The notes beneath the pieces are model-generated. The model saw nothing but the letters and a program-made list of their open reading frames with translations, did no database searches and was not told the DNA's origin. A program made the position numbers and the translations under genes. 64,000 bases of DNA. It comes from Flavobacterium sp. HSC-32F16 (lineage in GTDB: Bacteria > Bacteroidota > Bacteroidia > Flavobacteriales > Flavobacteriaceae). Where the stretch lies: NCBI RefSeq assembly GCF_024171645.1, contig NZ_JALKAC010000002.1:992001-1056000 (forward strand). The letters are read 5' to 3'. Of the stretch, positions 24,913 to 32,759 are shown in pieces (the stretch's first letter is position 1; every line of letters begins with the position of its first letter).

Positions 24913-26022
24913 TTAATTTACTGCAGTTTTAATTTCGTCTAATTTTAGATTTAAATGCACTCGGTAAAATTGATTATCCTGGTTAATAGTTAGTTCGTGG
25001 GCATTTGGATAAAGTAAATCAAGTCGGCTTTGAATGTTTACCAATCCAATTCCTGAATTATCAGGATCTTTTACATAATTTTCAATTGTATTTTCTATCC
25101 AGAAATCAAGATTGTTTTCAAAAATAAAAATTTTGATTTTCACGTGCGCCGCACCTTTATAATCTGTTCCGTACTTAAAAGCATTTTCAACAAAAGAAAT
25201 TAACAGCAAAGGCTCAATAAACTTGTTTCTGGTATCGCCATGTACATTGATCACAATATCTTCAATATTATTCAGGCGGAGTTTTTGCAGCTCTATATAA
25301 TTTTGAATGTAGTTGATTTCTTTTTCTAAAGCCACCGTTTTATTATCGGTTTCATACAGCATATAGCGCATTAATTCAGACAATGTCACGATGGCATCAG
25401 GGACCAAATCAGATTTCTTATGTGCCAGAGAATAAATACTGTTTAATGAATTGAATAAAAAATGGGGATTGGTTTGCTTGCGCAGATATATCAATTCTGT
25501 ATTCGTTCTGTGTGTTTCGGCGATTAATTTGTTTTGCTGATTATTGTAGAACTCTGTTAAGGTTCTAATAATGGCGCTTATTGTAATAATTAAAATATAG
25601 AAGAATGATGGGCCGATTTTAAAGAAAAGCGGCTGTTTCATTTCGACTCTAAAATGTTTTCCTTCGTGAAAGAAATTAGGATCTCTGGGAATCATTCTGG
25701 CAGGAACCATATTATCCGGTCTTAAATGCCTAAACTCAGGAATAAAATAATTAATTCTTATAACCATAAAAATGGCAATAATGGTAAAAACAAATAGAAA
25801 GTACTGCCAGTATTTTTTTTGCAAAAGTAAAGCAGGCACCAAATAAAAATAGTTCAAATAAAACAGTAAAATACCGCTTATCCATTGCGCATAAAAGTCA
25901 TTATTGATCCTGAAAGGACTTTCGTAAAACTGAATTAAAGAAGTCAGGATAAAGAAAAGCCAAATCATAAAATGGAATAAGATTTTATTTGAATTCGTAT
26001 TTTTGATGGTATCTAGTTTCAT
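24913..26022 (-). CDS. LytS/YehU-type sensor histidine kinase
   Basis: The 369-residue kinase has about four membrane helices in the N-terminal half (first at residues 13-30, last near 140-160). The His_kinase motif follows, with the phosphoaccepting histidine in RKQTNPHFLFNSLNSIYSL, and a HATPase domain with N-box LLISFVENAFKYG and DNSGIGLVNIQSRLDLLY. There is no separate sensor domain, so the membrane part probably senses the signal. It is upstream of the dioxygenase-like gene and LytTR regulator on the same strand and directly abuts the DUF4907 gene, with no gap. Confidence 0.92.
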   Translation of the reverse strand: MKLDTIKNTNSNKILFHFMIWLFFILTSLIQFYESPFRINNDFYAQWISGILLFYLNYFYLVPALLLQKKYWQYFLFVFTIIAIFMVIRINYFIPEFRHLRPDNMVPARMIPRDPNFFHEGKHFRVEMKQPLFFKIGPSFFYILIITISAIIRTLTEFYNNQQNKLIAETHRTNTELIYLRKQTNPHFLFNSLNSIYSLAHKKSDLVPDAIVTLSELMRYMLYETDNKTVALEKEINYIQNYIELQKLRLNNIEDIVINVHGDTRNKFIEPLLLISFVENAFKYGTDYKGAAHVKIKIFIFENNLDFWIENTIENYVKDPDNSGIGLVNIQSRLDLLYPNAHELTINQDNQFYRVHLNLKLDEIKTAVN

Positions 26023-26352
26023 TTATAATTTTATTTTTAATAAAATTAATTCATTTTTGGTTACCGTTGGCGATAAGTTCTGTTTGAGTTTTGAAACCAC
26101 TAAATCTGCTGTTTTTAAAGCATCTTCTTCAGTAGAAAAACTTTTTTTGTCACTTATAACCGGAATAATCGACTGTTTAATAATAGTTTTTTCTTTATAA
26201 GAAATCGAATATCCCCAGCCAGAATTTGTCTTGAATGTTTCGGTTTTTAATACTTCCCTTTTTGCACAGGAAACCATTGATAAAACAAGAAACAAAAGCA
26301 ATAAATTCTTCCGGATTTTACTCCGGAAGAATGGTTTAGTATTAATTATCAT
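26023..26352 (-). CDS. DUF4907-like lipoprotein
   Basis: The 109-residue product has a lipoprotein signal (LLLLFLVLSMVSCAKRE). The body resembles DUF4907: GWGYSISYKEKTIIKQSIIP, KKSFSTEEDALKTADLVVSK, and a C-terminal LSPTVTKNELILLKI. The family is found in Bacteroidota and has no known function. It overlaps the upstream Kelch gene by 11 bases and abuts the kinase gene, so Kelch, DUF4907, kinase, dioxygenase and regulator form one apparent transcript. The family name rests on memory of its profile. Confidence 0.72.
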   Translation of the reverse strand: MIINTKPFFRSKIRKNLLLLFLVLSMVSCAKREVLKTETFKTNSGWGYSISYKEKTIIKQSIIPVISDKKSFSTEEDALKTADLVVSKLKQNLSPTVTKNELILLKIKL

Positions 26353-27349
26353 CGTCGTTTTGTTCGTCTAAAGGTTTAAATTCCCAAGCATCATCAAAAT
26401 AAGTCGAACCTATTCTTCCTAACATATAAAAACCGCGATTGTTAATGGCAAAACCAACAGCATCTGTTCTTGTTGCACCTTCCATTGCTGTTCTTTCTGT
26501 CCAAAGATCTGTTGATGGATTATATTCCCAAACGGTTTTAATATTTTCGCCGCCTACGACATATCCTAATCCGCTCATTGAAAAACTCGAAGCATTTGAT
26601 CTTGTAATTGCGTAATCATCATTCCAGGAATAATCATCATCCGTATCTTTATCTATATCTCTTTTTCTTGTCCAGACATCTGTTGCAGGATCAAATTCCC
26701 AAAAATCTTCCTGATAAACACCATTGTTCACTCCGGTTACTAAATATGCTTTGTCTGAAATAACAAAAACAGTAGCATTACGTCTTTTGTTTCCGCTAAA
26801 TCCATTTACAAGTGTCCATGTATTAGCCTGATCATCATATTGATAGAAATCTTTTAAATAATTTCCGTCATAACCCGTTCCAAAATACGCTTTTCCGCCT
26901 GTCTGAAATCCCACAGCGCCATAACGGCCAGTTCCTCCAAAATCAGTTTTTTGATTCCAGCTGTTACTTGACGGATCGTATTGATAAAAATCTTTCAGTT
27001 TATTAGTTCCATCATAACCAAGACCTACATAACCTTTTTCGTTTAATGCAAAACTCGATGCAGAACTTCTTCCAACACCTGTAAAATCAGCTTTTTGTTC
27101 CCAATAATCTCCATTTGAGTTATATGCCCATAAATCTTTTAAATAAACATCTCCAGTATAACCGGTTGCCACATAAGCATAATCTCCAATTACAAAACTT
27201 GTTGCACTAGATCTTGCCGGACCATCAAATGCCGATTTTTTAATCCAGTTTCCTATCAAATCATCATCGTCATCATCATTACTGCAGCTTATAAAAAAGA
27301 GGCTCGAAAGTAGTGTTGCGAATAATATTCCTTTTTTTAAATTATTCAT
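26342..27349 (-). CDS. Kelch-repeat lipoprotein
   Basis: The 335-residue lipoprotein (signal LLSSLFFISCSNDDDDDD, lipobox cysteine near residue 22) is built from about six Kelch-type repeats of roughly 48 residues. The recurring pattern is R-x-x-A-x-x-F ... GYVGLGYDG ... LKDFYQYDPSSNSWNQKTDF, giving a beta-propeller. Clear units begin near residues 43, 90, 140, 187, 250 and 295. Secreted propellers of this kind bind ligands or carbohydrates; no catalytic residues can be assigned. The gene is upstream of DUF4907 and downstream of an outer-membrane barrel gene, all on the same strand. Confidence 0.88.
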   Translation of the reverse strand: MNNLKKGILFATLLSSLFFISCSNDDDDDDLIGNWIKKSAFDGPARSSATSFVIGDYAYVATGYTGDVYLKDLWAYNSNGDYWEQKADFTGVGRSSASSFALNEKGYVGLGYDGTNKLKDFYQYDPSSNSWNQKTDFGGTGRYGAVGFQTGGKAYFGTGYDGNYLKDFYQYDDQANTWTLVNGFSGNKRRNATVFVISDKAYLVTGVNNGVYQEDFWEFDPATDVWTRKRDIDKDTDDDYSWNDDYAITRSNASSFSMSGLGYVVGGENIKTVWEYNPSTDLWTERTAMEGATRTDAVGFAINNRGFYMLGRIGSTYFDDAWEFKPLDEQNDDDN

Positions 27350-27365
27350 AGTCTATTAAATTTAT

Positions 27366-28199
27366 TTATTGTTTGTATTTGATCCCAATTCCTAAAACAT
27401 AACCATTGCTTGTATTAAAATCATAAACGGTATGATCCTTACTGTTGGTCAGTTTGTATTTTTTGTCAAAATCATATCCGGCTTTAAAATTTAAAAACCA
27501 GTTTTTTTCGACATTTCTTTCATATTCAAATGATGTTGTCATTTGCAAAAGAACGGCTTTAGCTGCTGTATTGTTTAAATGATTTTGAGCATCTAAATTG
27601 TAAAAGCTTCCATTGAAACTATTATTTAAGCTGAATGTATTTCGAATATTATTTGAATATGAAATTTTTGAATCCGGAAAACCAATCAGCAAATTGGCAT
27701 TTTCGCTTATATTATAATTTAATGATGCAATTGGCAGAAACTTAGGATTTCCAAAAATGCTGGTTCTCGCTGCTCCAATGCTCAAAGTTGTTTTTGAATT
27801 TAGGTCTTGCTTAATTTCCAAACTTCCTAAAAGTGAGACATCAGAAAAATCTAAATCATGCTGAAAATTTGCCGTTGGTGTAAGCGAAAAACTCAGTTTT
27901 GTTGAATTTGATATTTTCTGAGAAATTTCAAACTTATCCTGAATCTGTCTCAGTTCATCTATGCTTCCAAGAGTTTCCAATTCATTATTCAATCCCAGAT
28001 TTGTGTATTGTAAAGTGTTCTTTATACTGCTTTTGGCATTTATTGTTTTATTAAAGAATACTCCAATACTGGTTTCGTTAAAATCAACTTTATCAGTTGG
28101 TTCTGTTTTTATATTCACATTAACCGAAAACTTTTCCTGAGCTTTCATACTTAATAAAGACATTAAAAAAACCGAACAAATTATAAACCTTATTTTCAT
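27366..28199 (-). CDS. Outer-membrane beta-barrel protein (DUF6268-like)
   Basis: The 277-residue protein has a signal peptide (FLMSLLSMKAQEKFS) and evenly spaced amphipathic strands typical of a 10-14-stranded barrel (for example SIKNTLQYTNLGLN, TKLSFSLTPTANFQH, NGYVLGIGIKYKQ at the end). It resembles the DUF6268 group of Bacteroidota outer-membrane proteins, but I am not certain of the family. It has its own -7 element and is the first gene of the cluster running through Kelch, DUF4907 and the LytS/LytTR pair. The surface barrel plus exported propeller suggests an uptake or sensing role. Confidence 0.68.
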   Translation of the reverse strand: MKIRFIICSVFLMSLLSMKAQEKFSVNVNIKTEPTDKVDFNETSIGVFFNKTINAKSSIKNTLQYTNLGLNNELETLGSIDELRQIQDKFEISQKISNSTKLSFSLTPTANFQHDLDFSDVSLLGSLEIKQDLNSKTTLSIGAARTSIFGNPKFLPIASLNYNISENANLLIGFPDSKISYSNNIRNTFSLNNSFNGSFYNLDAQNHLNNTAAKAVLLQMTTSFEYERNVEKNWFLNFKAGYDFDKKYKLTNSKDHTVYDFNTSNGYVLGIGIKYKQ

Positions 28200-28215
28200 T
28201 ACTTATTTATTGGTT

Positions 28216-28223
28216 CAAAAGTA
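28216..28223 (-). promoter_or_regulatory. -7 promoter element of the barrel-Kelch-kinase operon
   Basis: The minus strand reads TACTTTTG, an exact TAnnTTTG match about 17 bases before the ATG at 28199. Confidence 0.55.
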
Positions 28224-28406
28224 GGTTGGCGGAGTCTTTAAAAAAAAGAAGATATATGTATGACGCTTTTTGATAGACTAAATTGGCTTTTTTAAGGCTG
28301 AATCTCATATTTAGGTCTTTTAACCTGTTATAGATGTTTTCTTGCCTTTTATAGGTCAAAAACACTAGGCTGTATATGTTATAGTGAAGTGCAGAAGTGT
28401 ACAATT

Positions 28407-28414
28407 TATATTTG
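28407..28414 (+). promoter_or_regulatory. -7 promoter element of the DUF4270 operon
   Basis: TATATTTG matches TAnnTTTG exactly, 16 bases before the ATG at 28430. It is divergent from the promoter at 28216, with about 180 bases between them. Confidence 0.55.
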
Positions 28415-28429
28415 CTCAAAAAATAGATT

Positions 28430-29758
28430 ATGCGCAAGTTTATATTATTGTTGTTAATTGTCTTTACTATATTTTCATGCGGTACTGATACAGATGCCGG
28501 TCAATTTGTGGTAGGTTCTGATTATTTAGCTGTAAGCAATAAAGTGGTAATGATAGATACCATGACGGTTGAGATGTCGACAATAAATTTTGATTCGCTC
28601 GCGACGTCAAGTCAGCAACGTATTTTAATTGGAAATTATGACGATCCGGTTTTTGGGAAGATAAAATCAAACAGTTACTTTCAACTGTCTTCAAACTCTT
28701 ATGCTTTGAATAATACAGGTTCTGATACCGAAGCAGTCAATTATGTTTTTGATTCCATTTCAATGGTTTTAAAATATGATAATTATTATTATGGGGATAC
28801 TACACAAGTGCAAAAATTTGATATTCATCGCATAACCCAAAAAGTAAAACCCAATACTGATGATTCGAGTTTTTATAATAATTCAACCCTGAGTTATAGT
28901 GAGGAAAGCATCGGAACAATTTCATATAAGCCAAGACCAACCGAAAAAGATTCCATTAATATTAGAATGAGCGATGTATTTGGAGAAGCTGTTTTTCAAA
29001 AAATAAAGAAAAGAGAAATTACAGATTTCGATAGTTTTGCAGAATACTTAAAAGGACTTGTGCTTGTGCCATCGGGTTCTAATTCTTCGAGTGTTATTGG
29101 GTTTAATGTTTCGACAAGTAAAGTCCGGTTGTATTATTCTAAATACCAGGCAGATCAGGACGAAACTTCCTATTTGATGGATTTTACGATTTCAGATGTT
29201 TCAAAACAGTTTAATTCGATTTCTTCAGATAAAACAGGAACATTAATTCAAAATCTTCCCATATCCAGCAGCAGACTTTCCAGTACCTTAACAAACAAGC
29301 AGGGTTTTATTCAATCAGGAACAGGAGTTGCCTGCCGGATTGACTTTCCAAACATAAAACAGTTTAAAAATATTTCGGCTAATGGAGCCATTGTAGATGC
29401 TCAATTATTTTTAAAACCGGTTAATAATTCCTATTCAGAAAAATATCCTCTGGCAGATTCTTTAAAAATATATGTAGGGGATAATCTAAACCGTATCAGC
29501 AGTTCTTTGGCTAACTCTGCAGGTTCGGCCGTATATGGGGTTTTGAATAAGAAAAGTGATGAGTTTAATGAAAATATAGGATACACTATACCTCTGGGAA
29601 ATTTTTTACAGAAAGAAATGCTAAAGGCATCAGATTCGAGATCATCTTTGATTTTAACCTTACCAGGCATTTCAAAAACAGTAAACAGAATTGTTTTGGG
29701 AGATCAAAAACATCCGGACAATAAAATTCAACTCAAAATTTATTACATCTCCTATTAA
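28430..29758 (+). CDS. DUF4270 family lipoprotein
   Basis: The 442-residue protein has a lipoprotein leader (LLLLIVFTIFSCGTD, cysteine near residue 17). The DUF4270 pattern follows: VVMIDTMTVEMSTINFDSLATS, and RILIGNYDDPVFGKIKSNSYFQL near residue 65, then KAYF-like strand-rich domains. DUF4270 proteins are Bacteroidota surface lipoproteins of unknown function. The next gene starts immediately after its stop and encodes an outer-membrane barrel; this pairing suggests that the two act together. The gene has its own promoter. Confidence 0.87.
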   Translation: MRKFILLLLIVFTIFSCGTDTDAGQFVVGSDYLAVSNKVVMIDTMTVEMSTINFDSLATSSQQRILIGNYDDPVFGKIKSNSYFQLSSNSYALNNTGSDTEAVNYVFDSISMVLKYDNYYYGDTTQVQKFDIHRITQKVKPNTDDSSFYNNSTLSYSEESIGTISYKPRPTEKDSINIRMSDVFGEAVFQKIKKREITDFDSFAEYLKGLVLVPSGSNSSSVIGFNVSTSKVRLYYSKYQADQDETSYLMDFTISDVSKQFNSISSDKTGTLIQNLPISSSRLSSTLTNKQGFIQSGTGVACRIDFPNIKQFKNISANGAIVDAQLFLKPVNNSYSEKYPLADSLKIYVGDNLNRISSSLANSAGSAVYGVLNKKSDEFNENIGYTIPLGNFLQKEMLKASDSRSSLILTLPGISKTVNRIVLGDQKHPDNKIQLKIYYISY

Positions 29759-30994
29759 ATGAAAAATAAAATCATTTTTTTAAGCTGCTTCATTTTGGTG
29801 TCGCTTACTTCATTTTCTCAAAGTATTTCCAGTTCTCCTTATTCATTGTATGGCGTAGGAAGTTTGTATGATTCAGATTTCGGACCAATTCCTTCAATGG
29901 GATCATCTGGAATTGCTTTGCCATCTGATAGTTTTATTAATAATTTGAACCCAGCATCATTAGGATTTATGCCTTTGAATCACTTTATGCTTGATGTAGG
30001 AGGAAAGGCTATTGCAACAACTTACCAAAGCGGTTCTTTGACTGAGAAGCGCAATAATTTTCAGTTTTCTCATATTGCTTTTGCTTTCCCGGTTACTAAA
30101 AATTCAGGATTTAGTGTAGCATTAAGACCTTATTCGAGTTCAACATTTAAGATATCCAATTTAATATTGCCTATTGCTGATAGTCAGGAAACTTATAGTT
30201 TGACTGCTGCAGGATCTGGAGGTTTAAATAATTTTGATTTCTCTTATGGATACCGATTTGGAAAAAAATTAACGGTAGGTGCTTCGGCTGCATTGTTATT
30301 TGGAAACACTGTTGATGACAGAACCTTTACGGTTTTAAATTCAACTACAACCGTTCATAAAAGAAATGATTATAATGGCTTGCGCGCAGTATTAGGTTCT
30401 CAGTATGTAATCGATTCTACATTTACTATTGGAACAACATTTAAATTGCCAGCCCGAATTAAAAGTTCAAAAGTACAATCAGTTGAAACAACAAATGATG
30501 GAGTAGTCACGGTAATTGAATCTGATGTGGCATCGGATATTGATGATTATTATATGCCTCTGGAAATAGGAGTTGGTATTAGTAAGCGCTTTAAGAATGT
30601 TTTGAATTTAAGCTTGGATTATGAAAAAAGTTTATGGAAAGATACCAAACAATCTGAATTATATGGTGATTTTGTAAACCAGGACAGATTTGCTCTGGGG
30701 TTTTCATATTACAATCCTAAAAAGTTCCGAAAATATTGGGACAGGGTAAAGTATTTTGCCGGTGCTAATTTTGACACGGGTTATCTTGAAATAGATGGAA
30801 AAAGGGTTAACAATGCTTCGGTTTCTATTGGACTGAATCTGCCTATTGAAAACACTTTTTCAGCCTTCAATATTTCTTATTCGTATGGACAAAAAGGGCG
30901 CATAGCAAACAATCTCATCAAAGAAAATTATCATAAAATATCAATCAATTTATCTTTAGACGGAATTTGGTTTGTTAAGCGAAAATTTGAATAA
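29759..30994 (+). CDS. Outer-membrane beta-barrel protein (FadL-like in form)
   Basis: The 411-residue protein has a signal peptide (FILVSLTSFSQSIS), then the common Bacteroidota barrel opening SSPYSLYGVGSLYDSDFGP and NNLNPASLGFMPLNHF, followed by regular amphipathic strands to KISINLSLDGIWFVKRKFE. The NPAS motif and N-terminal plug-like part recall FadL/OMPP1-type transporters, but I cannot assign a substrate. It directly follows the DUF4270 gene with no gap. It converges with murI four bases after its stop, with no terminator hairpin visible. Confidence 0.75.
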   Translation: MKNKIIFLSCFILVSLTSFSQSISSSPYSLYGVGSLYDSDFGPIPSMGSSGIALPSDSFINNLNPASLGFMPLNHFMLDVGGKAIATTYQSGSLTEKRNNFQFSHIAFAFPVTKNSGFSVALRPYSSSTFKISNLILPIADSQETYSLTAAGSGGLNNFDFSYGYRFGKKLTVGASAALLFGNTVDDRTFTVLNSTTTVHKRNDYNGLRAVLGSQYVIDSTFTIGTTFKLPARIKSSKVQSVETTNDGVVTVIESDVASDIDDYYMPLEIGVGISKRFKNVLNLSLDYEKSLWKDTKQSELYGDFVNQDRFALGFSYYNPKKFRKYWDRVKYFAGANFDTGYLEIDGKRVNNASVSIGLNLPIENTFSAFNISYSYGQKGRIANNLIKENYHKISINLSLDGIWFVKRKFE

Positions 30995-30998
30995 TGAT

Positions 30999-31778
30999 TT
31001 AAAAATCTTTTTCGGTTACTGGATATTTGTTTTCTAAAATAGATTCTAAAACCGCTGGATTTGAGTTTACATAGAATACAGGATCATTCCTATCTGCGGA
31101 GTCTCTAAAGCCAACTTTCTCGCGTAAAATATTTTGAGTTTGTCTGGCTACGGCTTCTCCAGAATCAATGATTTGAATGTGTTCCGGAAGGATTTTTTTT
31201 ATCTGTGGAATTAAATAAGGATAATGACTGCATCCTAAAACTAAGTAGTCAATATTAGCATCAATCATGGGCTGTAAGTATGACTCGAGTAATTGTGTCA
31301 TTTCCGGCGAATATAAATTCCCATCTTCAATTAACTGGACTAATCCATAACCTACTTGCTCAATGATTGTGGTGTGCTGAAACATCTCGGCAGTTTTATT
31401 AAAAAGTTCGCTATTTAGAGTTCCTTTTGTAGCTAGAATTCCAATAACCTGTGTTTTTGAATTGTTTGCAGCGGGTTTTATGGCGGGCTCAATCCCGATA
31501 AACGGAATATCATAATCATTACGGAGTTCTCTAATAGCATTTGTTGTGGCAGTATTGCAGGCTACAACAATTAGTTTGCAATTATTTTCTAATAAAAACT
31601 CAACATTTTTTTTGCTTAGTGCAACAATTTCTTCTTTAGTTTTTTGACCGTAAGGAGCGTTTTTACTGTCTGCTAAGTAAATTGTTTTTTCGTTTGGAAG
31701 TAAGTCGTGAATGGCACTCCAGATTGAAGTTCCTCCAATTCCAGAGTCAAAAACACCTATAGGATTATTGTTCGTCAT
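30999..31778 (-). CDS. murI: Glutamate racemase
   Basis: MurI makes D-glutamate for peptidoglycan. The 259-residue enzyme opens with NPIGVFDSGIGGTSIW, carrying the conserved Asp-Ser, has the first catalytic cysteine in VVACNTATTNAIREL (near residue 75) and the second in LVLGCSHYPYLIPQI (near residue 184). The final conserved segment includes IIDSGEAVARQ. A -7 element lies four bases upstream of the ATG, and no other Met is available, so the transcript is probably leaderless or nearly so. It is the last gene on the minus strand before a gene-free stretch. Confidence 0.95.
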   Translation of the reverse strand: MTNNNPIGVFDSGIGGTSIWSAIHDLLPNEKTIYLADSKNAPYGQKTKEEIVALSKKNVEFLLENNCKLIVVACNTATTNAIRELRNDYDIPFIGIEPAIKPAANNSKTQVIGILATKGTLNSELFNKTAEMFQHTTIIEQVGYGLVQLIEDGNLYSPEMTQLLESYLQPMIDANIDYLVLGCSHYPYLIPQIKKILPEHIQIIDSGEAVARQTQNILREKVGFRDSADRNDPVFYVNSNPAVLESILENKYPVTEKDF

Positions 31779-31782
31779 AAGA

Positions 31783-31790
31783 CAAAGTTA
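31783..31790 (-). promoter_or_regulatory. -7 promoter element almost abutting the murI start
   Basis: The minus strand reads TAACTTTG, an exact TAnnTTTG match. Only four bases separate it from the ATG at 31778, so transcription would start at or next to the initiation codon. Confidence 0.5.
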
Positions 31791-31921
31791 CATATTTCTA
31801 ACTTTCTCTGCAATTTGGTTTTTTAAATAAAAAGATATTTTATTGTAAATAAAAAACTACATTTATTATTGACTAAAAGTCTATGTATATAAAAAAATAT
31901 CCGTTCAGAAATTATATAAAG

Positions 31922-32112
31922 ATGAACTTAAAAAATTAATAAAGGCGACGCTCAACAATGCCCAAATACTGTTTGTATAGCTGGACTTGACGCTGATGAA
32001 AATGTTATTTGGAAATTGTTTTGGTGCAGGATATAAATGTCCCGGCATATAAACTCCTTTGTTGGTTAAAAATTGTAATAGAGTAGAGGAGTCTTAAGGC
32101 TCCTCTTTTTTA
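31922..32112 (+). ncRNA. Candidate structured small RNA ending in a strong terminator
   Basis: The 460 bases between murI and ompH have no convincing protein gene, yet the plus strand ends in an intrinsic terminator with no gene to serve. Upstream of it the sequence can fold: AACAAT-gc-CCAAATA at 31953-31967 pairs with TATTTGG-aa-ATTGTT about 50 bases later, and TGC-a-GGA pairs with TCC-cg-GCA around 32030-32047. A stem with a large internal bubble recalls 6S-like RNAs, including the 6S-Flavo family, but I cannot confirm any family. The 5' end is a guess. Confidence 0.38.
32085..32112 (+). terminator. Rho-independent terminator with no upstream protein gene
   Basis: AGAGGAG-tcttaagg-CTCCTCT is a perfect seven-pair stem followed by a run of T residues. 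The plus strand upstream holds no gene back to 30994, where the convergent barrel gene ends. Confidence 0.78.
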
Positions 32113-32187
32113 TATTAAAAACCCTTTCTATGAGAATGCTGACTTGATCAGTGATCATTTGAAAAGGATAAAAGTAACAAAATAAAA

Positions 32188-32222
32188 ACGGCTCAAACTT
32201 AAAAAGTTTGAGCCGTTTTTTT
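32188..32222. terminator. Bidirectional terminator at the end of the ompH genes
   Basis: ACGGCTCAAACTT-aaa-AAGTTTGAGCCGT is a perfect 13-pair stem with A-runs on one side and T-runs on the other. It terminates the minus-strand ompH transcript. Confidence 0.88.
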
Positions 32223-32241
32223 AGATAATAAGAATTTGTTC

Positions 32242-32745
32242 TTAGAATCCTAAATCTTTTTTTACATCAGCAGTAATGTTTGGACCATCAGCTAATAAAA
32301 GAGTAGAACCATCTAATACATATTGGAAACCTTTAGCTTTTCCAATTTTTTGGATAGAAGTTCTTACTTTTTCCATTAATGGTTTTACGATGTCAGTTTC
32401 TTTTTGTTGTAGTTCTTTTTGTGCATTGTCTCTATAATCAACAATTCTTTTTTGCATATCTTGAACTTCTTTAGAACGATCTCCGTTTACAGCTTCAGTT
32501 ACAGTTGCAGCTTCAGCTTCGTACTTTTTGATTTTAGTTTGGTATTCGTCAACCATTTTTTTGTATTCAGCATCATATGTACCACTTAATTTTTGCAGTT
32601 GATTTTGAGCATCAAGCATAGCAGGCATTTTCGACATAATCTCGCTAACATCAACATGGGCAACCTTCGCCTGTGCGTTCATTGTGTTACTTGCTCCTAA
32701 AATAAGTATTGCAGCAATTAGTAAAGTTTTGATTTGTTTCATCAT
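32242..32745 (-). CDS. OmpH/Skp family periplasmic chaperone (short form)
   Basis: Skp/OmpH chaperones hold unfolded outer-membrane proteins on their way to BamA. The 167-residue protein has a signal peptide ending in SNTMNAQAK. The Skp core follows (VAHVDVSEIMSKMPAMLDAQNQL), with the long coiled coil that forms the jaws (DEYQTKIKKYEAEAATV to KELQQKETDIVKPL), and a C-terminal strand (FQYVLDGSTLLLADGPNIT). It lies 14 bases after a second, longer OmpH gene and two genes after bamA, the expected order. Confidence 0.93.
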   Translation of the reverse strand: MMKQIKTLLIAAILILGASNTMNAQAKVAHVDVSEIMSKMPAMLDAQNQLQKLSGTYDAEYKKMVDEYQTKIKKYEAEAATVTEAVNGDRSKEVQDMQKRIVDYRDNAQKELQQKETDIVKPLMEKVRTSIQKIGKAKGFQYVLDGSTLLLADGPNITADVKKDLGF

Positions 32746-32759
32746 TTTTAAAATATTAA

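Noticed and set aside
31938..32035. A plus-strand open frame (KGDAQQCPNTVCIAGLDADE) in the same gap.
   Set aside because: No plausible start codon precedes it and it is only about 32 codons long.
31905..32048. A 47-codon minus-strand open frame beginning MPGHLYPAPKQ in the murI-ompH gap.
   Set aside because: It runs opposite to the terminator at 32085, has no signal or domain, and overlaps the stretch that folds well as RNA. It is more likely the shadow of a noncoding RNA than a gene, though it could be tested.
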